A DNA stretch of 26,444 nt from a virus. Shown here piece by piece: positions 1-7,680 of the stretch. Within the stretch, counting starts at the first letter, position 1, and each line of letters opens with the position of its first letter. Below the pieces are notes generated by a model, which saw only the letters and a program-made list of their open reading frames with translations, did no database searches and was not told where the DNA came from. A program made the position numbers and the translations under genes. Location: the IMG/VR virus record IMGVR_UViG_3300037882_000479, positions 1 through 26,444 of that record; one strand, 5' to 3'.

Positions 1-1
1 A

Positions 2-145
2 TTCCCATTCTTCAAGGGCAATGACACTTGTACAAATGTACTTTACATCGCAAACTGTTCACTTAGTGAAATGGAGCTTCCACCTAAAAAAGGACATTGG
101 TACAAAGACAACAGAGGTAAGATGTTGTTTGAGGAACACAAATGA
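2..145 (+). CDS. Unknown protein, C-terminal fragment (5' end outside window)
   Basis: An open frame runs from the first bases of the window to a TGA at 143-145 and supplies the last 47 residues of a gene that starts upstream. The end reads LPPKKGHWYKDNRGKMLFEE followed by HK, a charged tail with no motif I recognise. The stop overlaps the start of the kinase gene (ATGA, 142-145), the usual sign of translational coupling, and this supports the frame as real. An internal ATG at 74 could in principle start a very short protein, but the frame is open before it. Function is unknown. Confidence 0.55.
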   Translation, partial: FPFFKGNDTCTNVLYIANCSLSEMELPPKKGHWYKDNRGKMLFEEHK

Positions 146-699
146 TTATTGCATTCGGAAATCAAAAGAGAAACGGCAAGGATCAGTGCGCCATCTTTGC
201 CGAGAAGCACTTGAAAGAGCGTGGACACCCTGTTTACAAAACGTCCTTTGCACAGCGTCTTAAAGACGTCTGTTACACCCTGTACGCGTGGGGAGGTCTG
301 CAGCCTGCGGCCTTCTACGAGACTTTCCCGGAATTGAAAGAAGTCGTCTTACCTAAACTTGGCAAGTCACCTCGTCAGATTTATATCGAGGTAGGCGACA
401 AGATGCGCGAGGTGCATCCCGATGTTTGGATTCGGTGCGTGACAGACGATGCCGGACTTAAGTCAAACACATTCACTATCATCTCCGACCTGCGCTACCG
501 GAACGAGGCTATGGCTGTGAAGTTGAGTCTAGGGGTAACGGTCAAGGTCCTCAGGCCTGGGTTCGAGAACAGCGATACAAATGCCGCCGAACGCGAGCTT
601 CAAGGGTATGACTTCGATTACACAATCGTCAATAACGGTACGCTCGAAGACCTCGACAAAAAGGTCTTCGAGATGTTGAAATTCTACGGCATGGTCTGA
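142..699 (+). CDS. Deoxynucleoside monophosphate kinase (T4 gp1-like)
   Basis: A 185-aa P-loop kinase predicted to phosphorylate dNMPs to dNDPs in the cytoplasm for phage DNA synthesis. The N-terminus reads MIIAFGNQKRNGKDQCAIFA: a beta strand followed by a Walker A loop of the GxxxxGKD type (about residues 6-14), as in phage dNMP kinases. Downstream features that fit the family are the segment GKSPRQIYIEVGDKMREVHP (about residues 73-92), VWIRCV, and ISDLRYRNEA (about residues 114-123). Length is a little below T4 gp1. An SD-like GAGGA lies a few bases before the ATG, and the start overlaps the previous stop. One dispersed palindrome (454-465) lies inside and encodes GLKS. Assignment is by motif recognition; the preferred nucleotide cannot be told. 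Confidence 0.8.
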   Translation: MIIAFGNQKRNGKDQCAIFAEKHLKERGHPVYKTSFAQRLKDVCYTLYAWGGLQPAAFYETFPELKEVVLPKLGKSPRQIYIEVGDKMREVHPDVWIRCVTDDAGLKSNTFTIISDLRYRNEAMAVKLSLGVTVKVLRPGFENSDTNAAERELQGYDFDYTIVNNGTLEDLDKKVFEMLKFYGMV

Positions 700-700
700 T

Positions 701-1288
701 ATGCGTACGCATAGGCTGGTGGCCTGCGAGTTCTACTTTCAAGAAGAAGAACTCGCAGCCGCCGCTTTTCTGCCTATAAATGAATCGTACCATACAGGCT
801 CTAAGCCCTTGATTACTTACAGAAAAGTAAGTCCATCTAGTAAGATGTATGATAGGATTCGACATATAGGCGTAGAAGAAGAGGTGATGTACGCCAATAT
901 CTATAATTGGTGCACGGCCCGCAAACCTATTCTAGTCTGTCCAGACCCTTGGAAGAAGATACTTTACTTGCGAGAGTTCTTTGGACCTAAGTCAGTCGAG
1001 CTTATGTTGGATGATTGGACGTTCGATCTCACTACAGCGTACAACTCCATCAAGTACAGTAGAGAGTACGCAAGAAAAGAATATGCGCCATTCCCCGGCG
1101 GGTCGTGGCTCGATATATGTGATAAACATCCTTACCTGTTAACGCAGCAGACTAACATGCCTGAAATGAAAGCGTACAGTTATATGCGTGCGTTGGAGTG
1201 GATAGTTAAATCCGGTCACACAATGAATATCTTTATACCGCCAGATATACCTTCAGCGAGAAATCTGACAACAATTAAGCCCGCGTAA
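701..1288 (+). CDS. Hypothetical protein, 195 aa
   Basis: I do not recognise a family. The protein is soluble-looking, rich in Tyr and Trp, with no membrane segment or signal peptide. It begins MRTHRLVACEFYFQEEELAA and has a basic-aromatic middle (YSREYARKEYAPFPGGSW). The ATG lies one base after the TGA of the dNMP kinase and has no good SD, so translation is probably coupled. Position after a nucleotide-metabolism gene hints at an early or middle metabolic role, but that is only context. The stop codon lies inside the left arm of the terminator hairpin. A palindrome at 983-994 encodes GPKS. Confidence 0.7.
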   Translation: MRTHRLVACEFYFQEEELAAAAFLPINESYHTGSKPLITYRKVSPSSKMYDRIRHIGVEEEVMYANIYNWCTARKPILVCPDPWKKILYLREFFGPKSVELMLDDWTFDLTTAYNSIKYSREYARKEYAPFPGGSWLDICDKHPYLLTQQTNMPEMKAYSYMRALEWIVKSGHTMNIFIPPDIPSARNLTTIKPA

Positions 1289-1320
1289 CAGCTGCCACTG
1301 TTACGCGGGCTTTTTTGTTT
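1278..1320 (+). terminator. Intrinsic terminator between convergent blocks
   Basis: A perfect 14-bp stem, AGCCCGCGTAACAG (1278-1291) with CTGTTACGCGGGCT (1298-1311), closes a 6-nt loop and is followed by TTTTTTGTTT on the plus strand. It ends the plus-strand block. The minus-strand tail (TTAATTGTTG) is less U-rich, so it may also stop the converging late operon, but less efficiently. The T tract touches the stop codon of the metacaspase gene on the other strand. Confidence 0.9.
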
Positions 1321-2111
1321 TAACGCAACTTGTCGAACGGGACGCGGTCACACTCGCGACCAAGGCACGATGTCCGCTGTGTTTCACCGTTTATCTTCAA
1401 GATTTGGTTCACACGCTTCGTGATACCCTTGAAGTCGGTCGATCTGGCCACCTTCAAGACCTGGGCCAGCGCATTGGTGTACGCACCGTAGGAGACGCCG
1501 TTACCGTCTGTGATATCGGCGCTCGTCTGATCGGGACCGCAACCGAAGCCCGCAGAGATATCCATCTTGTTGCCAGTCAGGACGTTGACCTTAGCGCCTT
1601 TGCTAACAGCTTTGAACATACCGACAGGCGGCTGGATTGACTTAGGTCGACGGGTAGTTGTCTTTCCAGTCGTGCTACGCCACCGAGCAGTAAGTCCCGC
1701 AGCGTGACAGCTGTCAGACGTGAAGACAACGCAGGCATCCTTGTGGAACAGATTGAGGCCAGCAACCCAATCGCGGTCCAACATGAACGTGCTGAGGTCT
1801 GTCCAGTTGAAGTCGTAAGGGCAGGTAGCGTGATGCCTGATGTCGTCGATAGGGAACGTAGTGCCGTGGCTTGAGTTGTGTACCCATACGTAGTCGACGC
1901 CAGTCACTTTAGCCGCCACATCTTTCAGAAGCTGACGTGTGGCAGCGGCTGTGTTGTTTTCGTCGGCCAGACGGTACACTTCCCAGTTCCCTTTTGGGTA
2001 GAGTGTCTTGGCCAGCGTCTCGACGTTGTCGAGGTCGTTGATACAGCCGTGTAGATCGTTTCCAGGTTGCGCGTACTTATTTGCGCCGATCAGAATCAGG
2101 TATCCCTTCAT
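1320..2111 (-). CDS. Metacaspase-like cysteine protease (caspase family, C14)
   Basis: A 263-aa protein with a caspase/metacaspase p20-type fold signature. The N-terminal strand YLILIGANKY is followed by HGCINDLDNV, whose Asp26 matches the acidic S1-pocket residue of metacaspases. His82 lies in HNSSHGT (usually SGHGT) and Cys135 in VVFTSDSCHAAG (usually DSCHSG); both dyad residues are present. Near the C-terminus GPDQTSADITDGNGVSYGAY followed by TNALAQVL matches the usual DQTA...GAFT block. Family knowledge predicts cleavage after Arg or Lys. There is no signal peptide or TM segment. It is the last gene of the late operon, overlaps the preceding gene by 4 bp (ATGA) and follows lysis-like genes. 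Target and role are unknown: virion maturation, lysis timing, or interference with host defence are all possible. A palindrome at 1638-1649 encodes RPKS. Confidence 0.85.
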   Translation of the reverse strand: MKGYLILIGANKYAQPGNDLHGCINDLDNVETLAKTLYPKGNWEVYRLADENNTAAATRQLLKDVAAKVTGVDYVWVHNSSHGTTFPIDDIRHHATCPYDFNWTDLSTFMLDRDWVAGLNLFHKDACVVFTSDSCHAAGLTARWRSTTGKTTTRRPKSIQPPVGMFKAVSKGAKVNVLTGNKMDISAGFGCGPDQTSADITDGNGVSYGAYTNALAQVLKVARSTDFKGITKRVNQILKINGETQRTSCLGRECDRVPFDKLR

Positions 2112-2407
2112 TTTGCCTCCGCAAGTGGACAGAACAGACAGTGTGCTTCGTTTATATTTTGCTTGTAGCGATCACTTTTTTCATTATCGCACGTAAGAGC
2201 CATAACTTCGCAGCCACAAGAACGGACTTGGTGCGGTACGTTTTTACGGTATTTACACTGTGGGGTATTGGGAACAAACGAGTGACTGTCTCTTTTAGTA
2301 AAACCGTCGGGAGTAGCTGGCCCAGGCCCGCGACGCAGAAACTGCATAGCGCCGTCCTTGGCGTTAATAAAAGCGTTCTTGGGCATTGTGAAGTAGTACA
2401 TGAACAT
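2108..2407 (-). CDS. Small Cys-rich protein, possible zinc ribbon, coupled to metacaspase
   Basis: A 99-aa protein with no recognised family. Its C-terminal half carries six Cys and one His in a zinc-ribbon-like arrangement: QCKY, then SCGCE, ALTC and finally HCLFC. The start overlaps the TGA of the lipoprotein gene (TGATG, 2407) and its stop overlaps the metacaspase ATG, so the two products are probably made together. An internal ATG (MPKNAF) is a possible alternative start; neither has a strong SD. It could be a metal-binding partner or regulator of the protease, but that is inference from coupling only. Confidence 0.6.
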   Translation of the reverse strand: MFMYYFTMPKNAFINAKDGAMQFLRRGPGPATPDGFTKRDSHSFVPNTPQCKYRKNVPHQVRSCGCEVMALTCDNEKSDRYKQNINEAHCLFCPLAEAK

Positions 2408-2664
2408 CAGTGCTTCTTCACTTCCAGTAATAAAACATCAAACTGCGCTTTAGGCATGGCGTACCAACCGGCTATGTTTTGTTTTCCGATCTTGTTTGAC
2501 TTAAGTTCGCGGGCCTGGACCGTACAACTCTTTTCTAAGATTTCTAAAGGGAGGCCGGGTTCCACAACGACAAATGTAACCTTATCCTCGGGCCTCAGAC
2601 TACAGCCGCTAAGAAGAGCCGAAATTAGAAGGGTCGAAGTCAGGTTTAACAGCCGAATCTTCAT
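2407..2664 (-). CDS. Probable lipoprotein, candidate outer spanin (Rz1-like)
   Basis: An 85-aa precursor with a textbook lipoprotein signal: MKIRLLNLTSTLLISALLSG followed by Cys21 (lipobox LSGC). The mature part of about 65 residues starts with CSLRPEDKVTFVVVEPGLPL and has a second Cys at about residue 47. It starts inside the upstream holin-like gene in another frame (56-bp overlap). Nested or overlapping small lipoprotein genes in a lysis region are typical of o-spanins, which link to an inner-membrane partner to fuse the membranes at lysis. The mature part is not strikingly proline-rich, so another lipoprotein role is possible. A palindrome variant at 2497-2508 encodes ELKS. Confidence 0.65.
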   Translation of the reverse strand: MKIRLLNLTSTLLISALLSGCSLRPEDKVTFVVVEPGLPLEILEKSCTVQARELKSNKIGKQNIAGWYAMPKAQFDVLLLEVKKH

Positions 2665-2911
2665 GGTGATATTCGTACTCCGTGGGTTTGAGGATAGATA
2701 AATAACTCAGAAAGCCATTAATAAGACTGGTTGTGATACTGGCCGCGATCAGAGGGCTGCGGGTCTTCGCTAGCGGAGCTAGTACCGAGGACCGTTTCTC
2801 CGTCCTCTGACCTAGGTCAGTGGGCCGGGATTTTGGGCGCGTCAGCGACTTGATGTATATGATAAGATGTACAACCAGAATGCACAGAAGCGCGTCTAAG
2901 GTAAATGACAT
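2609..2911 (-). CDS. Two-TM membrane protein, candidate holin
   Basis: A 100-aa protein with two hydrophobic segments: about residues 6-22 (DALLCILVVHLIIYIKS) and about 52-74 (SPLIAASITTSLINGFLSYL followed by SIL). They are joined by a basic linker (about 23-50) and followed by an acidic, soluble C-terminal tail. Size and topology fit a class II-type holin or a holin partner, which would form inner-membrane lesions at lysis. The ATG is preceded by GAGGAAACCAA, an acceptable SD, and overlaps the end of the upstream gene by 16 bp. An exact palindrome (2808-2819) in the linker encodes DLGQ. No sequence motif proves holin function. Confidence 0.6.
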   Translation of the reverse strand: MSFTLDALLCILVVHLIIYIKSLTRPKSRPTDLGQRTEKRSSVLAPLAKTRSPLIAASITTSLINGFLSYLSILKPTEYEYHHEDSAVKPDFDPSNFGSS

Positions 2912-3651
2912 TTGGTTTCCTCGATCTCTGTTAGATACTCTTGGACCGTCGTCTCGATAGCCACATGAGCGTCTTCGATTCGCTGTTTAAGGTTTTCTTT
3001 GTGTCCGAGGTAGAATGGACGGACAGCGGTCCATAGGCGTTCACTTAAGACGTAGTGTTCTACTGCACTGTCTCCAGTACCGTTGCCAACTACTTCTTCA
3101 ACGGTAAAGTATTTATCTGACTCGATAGACAGCGGTATATTCTCTAAGAACTCCTTCTGTTTTACAATCTGAACGCGTAAGGCGGCTTTGACTTTGCGTG
3201 TGACGAGAAGTTCACGCGGTAGGAAGTCATTTTCCTCAATAGAGCGTCGAAATATATTACAGAATAGAGGTAAAAGCGTTTCAGTAAAGGCAGCGTTGAC
3301 TATCTTCTTACTTGTGCCCTCAGGCAAACGCCCGTCCGTTTTATGGGACAGGTACGTTAGAGTCGTGTTGACTCTCTCCAACGTCTCACAGATCAACGTA
3401 GTACGTGCGGCAGCGGCTTCTTCCTGCTGTCTGATAGCGGCTGCAAGAGCTTGCTGAGATGCGGCGTATGTCTTGGCTCTATTTTCTTTAGCTTTTTGCT
3501 CGTTGGCTACTCTCTTACCCTCTAGCCATTTGTACAGTATAATCAAACCGCCCACTACGAGTGTAGCTATTATCATGAAGAACATGACTGCCCCACGCAG
3601 TTCATTGGTTGTTTTAACGAGGTCCGTTATATCGCTCGCTTTTATGTCCAG
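2896..3651 (-). CDS. One-TM protein with long helical domain, candidate inner spanin; likely CTG start
   Basis: From the CTG at 3651 the protein is 251 aa; from the first ATG (3585) it is 229 aa. The 22-residue extension starts DIKASDITDLVKTTNELRGA and precedes one TM segment (FFMIIATLVVGGLIILYKWL). An Ala/Gln/Glu/Lys/Arg-rich helical segment (ANEQKAKENRAKTYAASQQA and onward) is likely a coiled coil, followed by a charged C-terminal domain of about 170 residues. N-terminal anchor plus periplasmic coiled coil resembles i-spanins, but the protein is longer than usual and could be a tail or lysis regulator. AAAGGAG stands 8 nt before the CTG, while the ATG at 3585 has no SD, so I prefer the CTG. 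Confidence 0.6.
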   Translation of the reverse strand: MDIKASDITDLVKTTNELRGAVMFFMIIATLVVGGLIILYKWLEGKRVANEQKAKENRAKTYAASQQALAAAIRQQEEAAAARTTLICETLERVNTTLTYLSHKTDGRLPEGTSKKIVNAAFTETLLPLFCNIFRRSIEENDFLPRELLVTRKVKAALRVQIVKQKEFLENIPLSIESDKYFTVEEVVGNGTGDSAVEHYVLSERLWTAVRPFYLGHKENLKQRIEDAHVAIETTVQEYLTEIEETKCHLP

Positions 3652-3659
3652 TTTTGATT

Positions 3660-3664
3660 CTCCT
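3660..3664 (-). promoter_or_regulatory. Ribosome binding site that points to a CTG start
   Basis: AGGAG (part of AAAGGAG) lies 8 nt upstream of CTG 3651-3649. No ATG, GTG or TTG occurs in the open frame until ATG 3585, 66 nt further on. The spacing is optimal for the CTG and useless for the ATG. Confidence 0.6.
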
Positions 3665-3669
3665 TTCTC

Positions 3670-3681
3670 TGACCTAGGTCA
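3670..3681. promoter_or_regulatory. Dispersed palindrome, intergenic copy TGACCTAGGTCA
   Basis: A perfect 12-bp palindrome in the short gap between the stop of the 201-aa gene (3683) and the SD of the CTG-start gene. It is identical to the copy at 2808-2819. As a DNA site it lies at the boundary between tail-tip and lysis-type genes, where an operator or a roadblock would be well placed. Confidence 0.7.
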
Positions 3682-3682
3682 G

Positions 3683-4288
3683 CTATGGAAGACCGCGAAC
3701 CGTACCGCTCAAACCAAAAGTATTTACATGTTTTGCGTATTTCGTGTTATTAACCCCTCTAACAACTTTCCCTGTATTATCATAAAAAGTGAGAGTGTGT
3801 GGGTATGGTTTAGTTAAGAAGGTTAGGCCAGTACCCGTCAAATTGAAATTCCAACCGTTATCGACTAGAACCTGTCGCAATTCGCTATTTACAGGGTTAC
3901 CAAATGCAGGAGGGCGATAATTTACAGTCATAGCGTAAGAATTGGTTAAATTAGCAATGGCAAGTGATAAACCACCATTTGAATTACCGACATTCGTGCT
4001 GCCACTACTATTTATGTAAAAAGAGATTTTGTAGCCAAAAAATTCAATGACTAAATACCTAAAGGACATAGCGCCCAATATTTTTGAAATGGTAAAATCT
4101 AACCTAAAAGTCGAATTACTGAACGTGGTCCAATTTATATTATGTGTTATACCGTAGTTTGTGGGTGAGACAGTGTCGTAGTCAATATTAGTTTCGACAG
4201 CTGATATACCCTTCGTATCGTCGTCGAAGTCGTCTTGTACAACACTATCAAACCCGTCGGAGTCCAAACTGTCGAAGTTATTAGCCAT
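3683..4288 (-). CDS. Hypothetical virion-associated protein, 201 aa
   Basis: No family recognised. The first 35 residues are very acidic and Ser/Asp-rich (MANNFDSLDSDGFDSVVQDD and onward). The rest is a beta-type sequence rich in Asn, Thr, Ser, Gly and aromatics, as in small receptor-binding or tail-tip proteins. The ATG overlaps the TAA of the 1130-aa tail gene (TAATG), so it is coupled to it. Position directly after the large tip protein suggests an accessory tip protein or fibre subunit; this is inference. The gene looks more A+T-rich than its neighbours. Confidence 0.6.
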   Translation of the reverse strand: MANNFDSLDSDGFDSVVQDDFDDDTKGISAVETNIDYDTVSPTNYGITHNINWTTFSNSTFRLDFTISKILGAMSFRYLVIEFFGYKISFYINSSGSTNVGNSNGGLSLAIANLTNSYAMTVNYRPPAFGNPVNSELRQVLVDNGWNFNLTGTGLTFLTKPYPHTLTFYDNTGKVVRGVNNTKYAKHVNTFGLSGTVRGLP

Positions 4289-7200
4289 TACGGGAACTTC
4301 CTAGCCCAAACACGGCCGTCTGTATTGACATCGATAATCAACACCTCGTCACCCGCTACTGTAAAAGCTGTGGAGTCTAAAAGTAGACCTACGACTTCAT
4401 CTCCTACAGTATAAGCTGGTACGACGGTCTGCGTTTGACTTTGCCCGCCGGTTGTAGCAGTTCTATTCTGTGAGTCTGTATACGCGTAAGTAAAACTAGG
4501 GCGCGTTGTAGACTGTCGGAGTTTATAGGGCTTGAGAACGTTAACAACCTCACTCGTGTAGTCGCCGTCAACAAACGGGTTACAAGTGAGATAATCTCCT
4601 TGAATACTGACGATCCTGTATTTAAGTGACGGGTCCGAGGTCCCAGTCCCACTTTGCTTTATATACCAAGCTGTGCCGATATAGTCAGCAACGATTATAT
4701 CTCCGACTTTGGTATCTGTACCGTCAACAAGTATACCTGTGATATGCTTGATGACTTGTCCATTGGTGTAGTTGGTGAGGTCTACGTCAACGTATCTCTT
4801 GCCAGACACCTGTTGAACGGCACTTGTTACTGTGCCATAGAAAGAACCGGTATTAGTCAGATTGATGAAGTAGCCATCTAAACCTTTATAAGCGAAAGCA
4901 GTTTGAGGCACGGTGATAGGAATATCAGTTTCTTTATAGACTGTGGCGGTAGTAGAAATCATATTAATACCACTACCCAATTCGATATCTACCGTACCAT
5001 CCCCGTGGTCGCCGTTAATGGTAACCCTGAGCGGTGCATCGTGGCCCGAAGGATACATCTTGAATACGCCAGCCACGTCCTCAAATACAGGCAGTTTATC
5101 TCCGGCCTTGACTTTGGCTTTGGGATTGTCATTAGCAACAACTATATCACCTTCGCTAGTAGACATAGTAACAAGGCCGTTAGCGTCTTGATCGTTAGAC
5201 GCCGTACCAAGTCTAAACGTGCGAAGATTCTTTGTAGGGTTCTTGGCGTAGATGGTGACACTGATAGGTGGCTGTGCGACGATAACTAGGTCGTAGGGCT
5301 TAACATCGGAACTGTCATCTGCCCATGCATCTGCTGACTCGGTATCTTCACCTGCTTTGTACGGTACCCACAGCTTGAGTTCTGTGTTGTACTCGTCCTT
5401 GCCAACCTGCTCAACAAGCGCAGGTACAGTGATTAGACTTAAGTCAACGGCTACGAAATCGTAGAAAGAGAGAAGGTAGTGTTCGAGGGTCGTTTTAAGA
5501 GTGATCTTACGCCAGATATTGGAATAGCGTTTCAACCAGAACTTGTTTGATTTCTCAATAAGTCCTTTGTGGTAGTAGATATAGTATTTTTCACTTGCTT
5601 TCTTAGTATCGTAGATGTCTACGTTGTTTTTAAACGTAATTTTACGATTCCCGTGGTCTATACAGTCCTGCACGTACTCTGCTGTAAGTACGGTCTTAAG
5701 GTCGGCCACGTTGCTGTAGGATAGGACTACGCTATCGAGCAGTACGTTATCGTCCGTCAGACGCCCGTTTGTAGAGGGTCTTTTAGACGCGTAAAACATG
5801 TAAAGAGTGCTGTTCTCGATTCTGATAGCCAAGCGAGCTTGATGACATATCTCACTAATTTGCTGTATTGAATCGAGGACCGAGGGGCAGACGAAATTAA
5901 CTGGATACTTGTCTACCAGATCGCGGACCGCTAACCAAGACGCCGGGTCCACGGTCAGATTGGTGTAGTGTTCAGCTATATACTTAATAGCATCGGCCAC
6001 ATTAGTGCCGAGTTCTTCTACAGTGTAAACTGAAGCACCGTCAGCGCCCGTCGACTTAAGTCCGGGACTGATCGTTATAGTTCCGAGGCCCGAGTTCACG
6101 CTAACGATAGTGTACTCTGATACGACACCCTTCACCTTTAGTATAGCGCCAGCGGTGTATCCACTTGTGGCAGTAACAGATAGCACCGTGCTGTCTTTGA
6201 CGTGTGCCCCGTCTAGAAGTGCGCCAATGACTTTAATTTGGGCGGCCTTGTAGCTAACGTAGAATTGATCGCGCCATTCGATAGAGAGTTTATTCTCTTC
6301 GTTATGGAAGTTGTGGGACGAGATTTGCGATCTGAGTTTAATGACTTTGTTATCGTAGAAATCTGTGTCTTCAATATAAAAACTAGACGGTAGCTCCCGC
6401 AGAGAGGCTTGCTGGTTCACTACTTGATGTCCTAGGACCTTGAGTCCGATATACTCGTTAGCACATATGCCAAACGCTTCTTGGAAGGCGTTTTCACTTG
6501 TGTACAAGTATATAAGGTCGCCGATAGGCGTATAGAAACCTCTCTGATACTGGTAGAAATATATGTTTGGCAGCGAAGCAGCTGTAATTACGCGTATATT
6601 TACCCAATTAGCCGGAGGGTCGGCGGCTAGAGATACGATTGTCCCAGCTTGTCCTACAACATCTATATACGTGTCAACCGTGTTACCGAAGATATCTAAA
6701 GTCCTAAAGATAAAAGTAGTGAAACTGTAGTCTTGTTCGAGGCCATCGGCCACGTCTACGTAGGCAAAATTGAAGTACAAATTATCAACAGCTGTGGCAT
6801 TCGATGTCGAAGTGACATCCGATGTACTTAACGTCTTTACCAGATCGTTGAAGCCAGTAACACTGAACGTATTGCCAGAGAAGCTGCCCTGTATACGTCC
6901 ATAGTAGTTTCCAGCGAAAAGCTCGATAGCTCCAGAAGGAAACTGACTCGAGTCTTCTACTTCAATGGTCGTAGGATATTGCTTCTGCACGGCGATATAG
7001 GCGCTAATAACACCGCCCGAGGTCTTCTCTGTGTAAACGTAGTTACCGTAAAGTGTCTGGTAGGCCGAACCTGCCCAACCATTCATTACGATATCCGGGT
7101 CCGAGGCCAGCACTTTGACAAACCTCTTGTTGACGTAGAAAGGTGTAACGAGCTTAGTATGTACGTTTTCCCAAATCTTCCTGGGACAGGTATTGAGAAT

Positions 7201-7680
7201 AGTGCCGAAGGCCAACGGTATAAAACCTTCGCCGCCTTGGAAGTCGTCAGACGAGATTTCTACACCCGCTTGCTGACTATTGAAGTCGGAGTTTAGGTCG
7301 AGTTTTAGTTTACGGCCATCTTCTACCCATTCGATGGGTGTATTGATCTTACCCTCGAACAATTTAGTGGTTTCAGTAGTGTCTTTAAACGTGTAGTAGA
7401 TAACTGCTTTGCAGAAGGGCCAACGCTCAGTTGACATACGACTCTTAAGACTTAAGTCAGAGTCATCGACCGTTAAGTTAATACTTGCCACGTTAGCTAC
7501 GCCATCAACTTTTTGTTCGATACTGATAGCGCTAATCTCAAGTATCTTACTTGTCCATGTCAACGCGTTGCGCGTGACGGTCTTATCAGATACTCTTACG
7601 TAGCTGTTAGGTACACGCAACTCGACAAGGATTATAGGCTCTGCACCAAACCTCGTGAGTAACTGCTCCTGTAAGGTCAT
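4288..7680 (-). CDS. Large tail-tip protein (putative hub / fibre-attachment protein)
   Basis: A 1130-aa protein downstream of the tape measure, where siphophages carry tail-tip and host-contact proteins. Residues about 1-135 resemble the start of phage tail proteins that open with a short helix and then VELRVPNSYVRVSDKTVTRN, LTWTSKILEISAISIEQKVD and NVASINLTVDDSDLSLKSR. The middle has Gly/Ser/Thr-rich strand repeats of the kind TIEVEDSSQFPSGAIELF and STVLSVTATSGYTAGAILKV, and the C-terminus is again beta-rich. No lytic-transglycosylase or peptidase motif is apparent. It overlaps the upstream gene by ATGA. Palindromes at 5435, 6052 and 7448 lie inside and encode DLS or LKS. The tail-tip role rests on position and N-terminal resemblance. 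Confidence 0.65.
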   Translation of the reverse strand: MTLQEQLLTRFGAEPIILVELRVPNSYVRVSDKTVTRNALTWTSKILEISAISIEQKVDGVANVASINLTVDDSDLSLKSRMSTERWPFCKAVIYYTFKDTTETTKLFEGKINTPIEWVEDGRKLKLDLNSDFNSQQAGVEISSDDFQGGEGFIPLAFGTILNTCPRKIWENVHTKLVTPFYVNKRFVKVLASDPDIVMNGWAGSAYQTLYGNYVYTEKTSGGVISAYIAVQKQYPTTIEVEDSSQFPSGAIELFAGNYYGRIQGSFSGNTFSVTGFNDLVKTLSTSDVTSTSNATAVDNLYFNFAYVDVADGLEQDYSFTTFIFRTLDIFGNTVDTYIDVVGQAGTIVSLAADPPANWVNIRVITAASLPNIYFYQYQRGFYTPIGDLIYLYTSENAFQEAFGICANEYIGLKVLGHQVVNQQASLRELPSSFYIEDTDFYDNKVIKLRSQISSHNFHNEENKLSIEWRDQFYVSYKAAQIKVIGALLDGAHVKDSTVLSVTATSGYTAGAILKVKGVVSEYTIVSVNSGLGTITISPGLKSTGADGASVYTVEELGTNVADAIKYIAEHYTNLTVDPASWLAVRDLVDKYPVNFVCPSVLDSIQQISEICHQARLAIRIENSTLYMFYASKRPSTNGRLTDDNVLLDSVVLSYSNVADLKTVLTAEYVQDCIDHGNRKITFKNNVDIYDTKKASEKYYIYYHKGLIEKSNKFWLKRYSNIWRKITLKTTLEHYLLSFYDFVAVDLSLITVPALVEQVGKDEYNTELKLWVPYKAGEDTESADAWADDSSDVKPYDLVIVAQPPISVTIYAKNPTKNLRTFRLGTASNDQDANGLVTMSTSEGDIVVANDNPKAKVKAGDKLPVFEDVAGVFKMYPSGHDAPLRVTINGDHGDGTVDIELGSGINMISTTATVYKETDIPITVPQTAFAYKGLDGYFINLTNTGSFYGTVTSAVQQVSGKRYVDVDLTNYTNGQVIKHITGILVDGTDTKVGDIIVADYIGTAWYIKQSGTGTSDPSLKYRIVSIQGDYLTCNPFVDGDYTSEVVNVLKPYKLRQSTTRPSFTYAYTDSQNRTATTGGQSQTQTVVPAYTVGDEVVGLLLDSTAFTVAGDEVLIIDVNTDGRVWARKFP

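Noticed and set aside
21-263. Plus-strand ORF of 80 codons at the left edge
   Set aside because: It conflicts with the frame that ends by ATGA overlap at 145 and with the dNMP kinase; no SD.
715-722. GCTGGTGG, the E. coli Chi octamer
   Set aside because: One copy; about 0.8 copies are expected by chance in this length on both strands.
2407-2664. Signal peptidase I-type secreted protein
   Set aside because: The LSGC sequence at the end of the hydrophobic stretch is a lipobox, so a lipoprotein is more likely.
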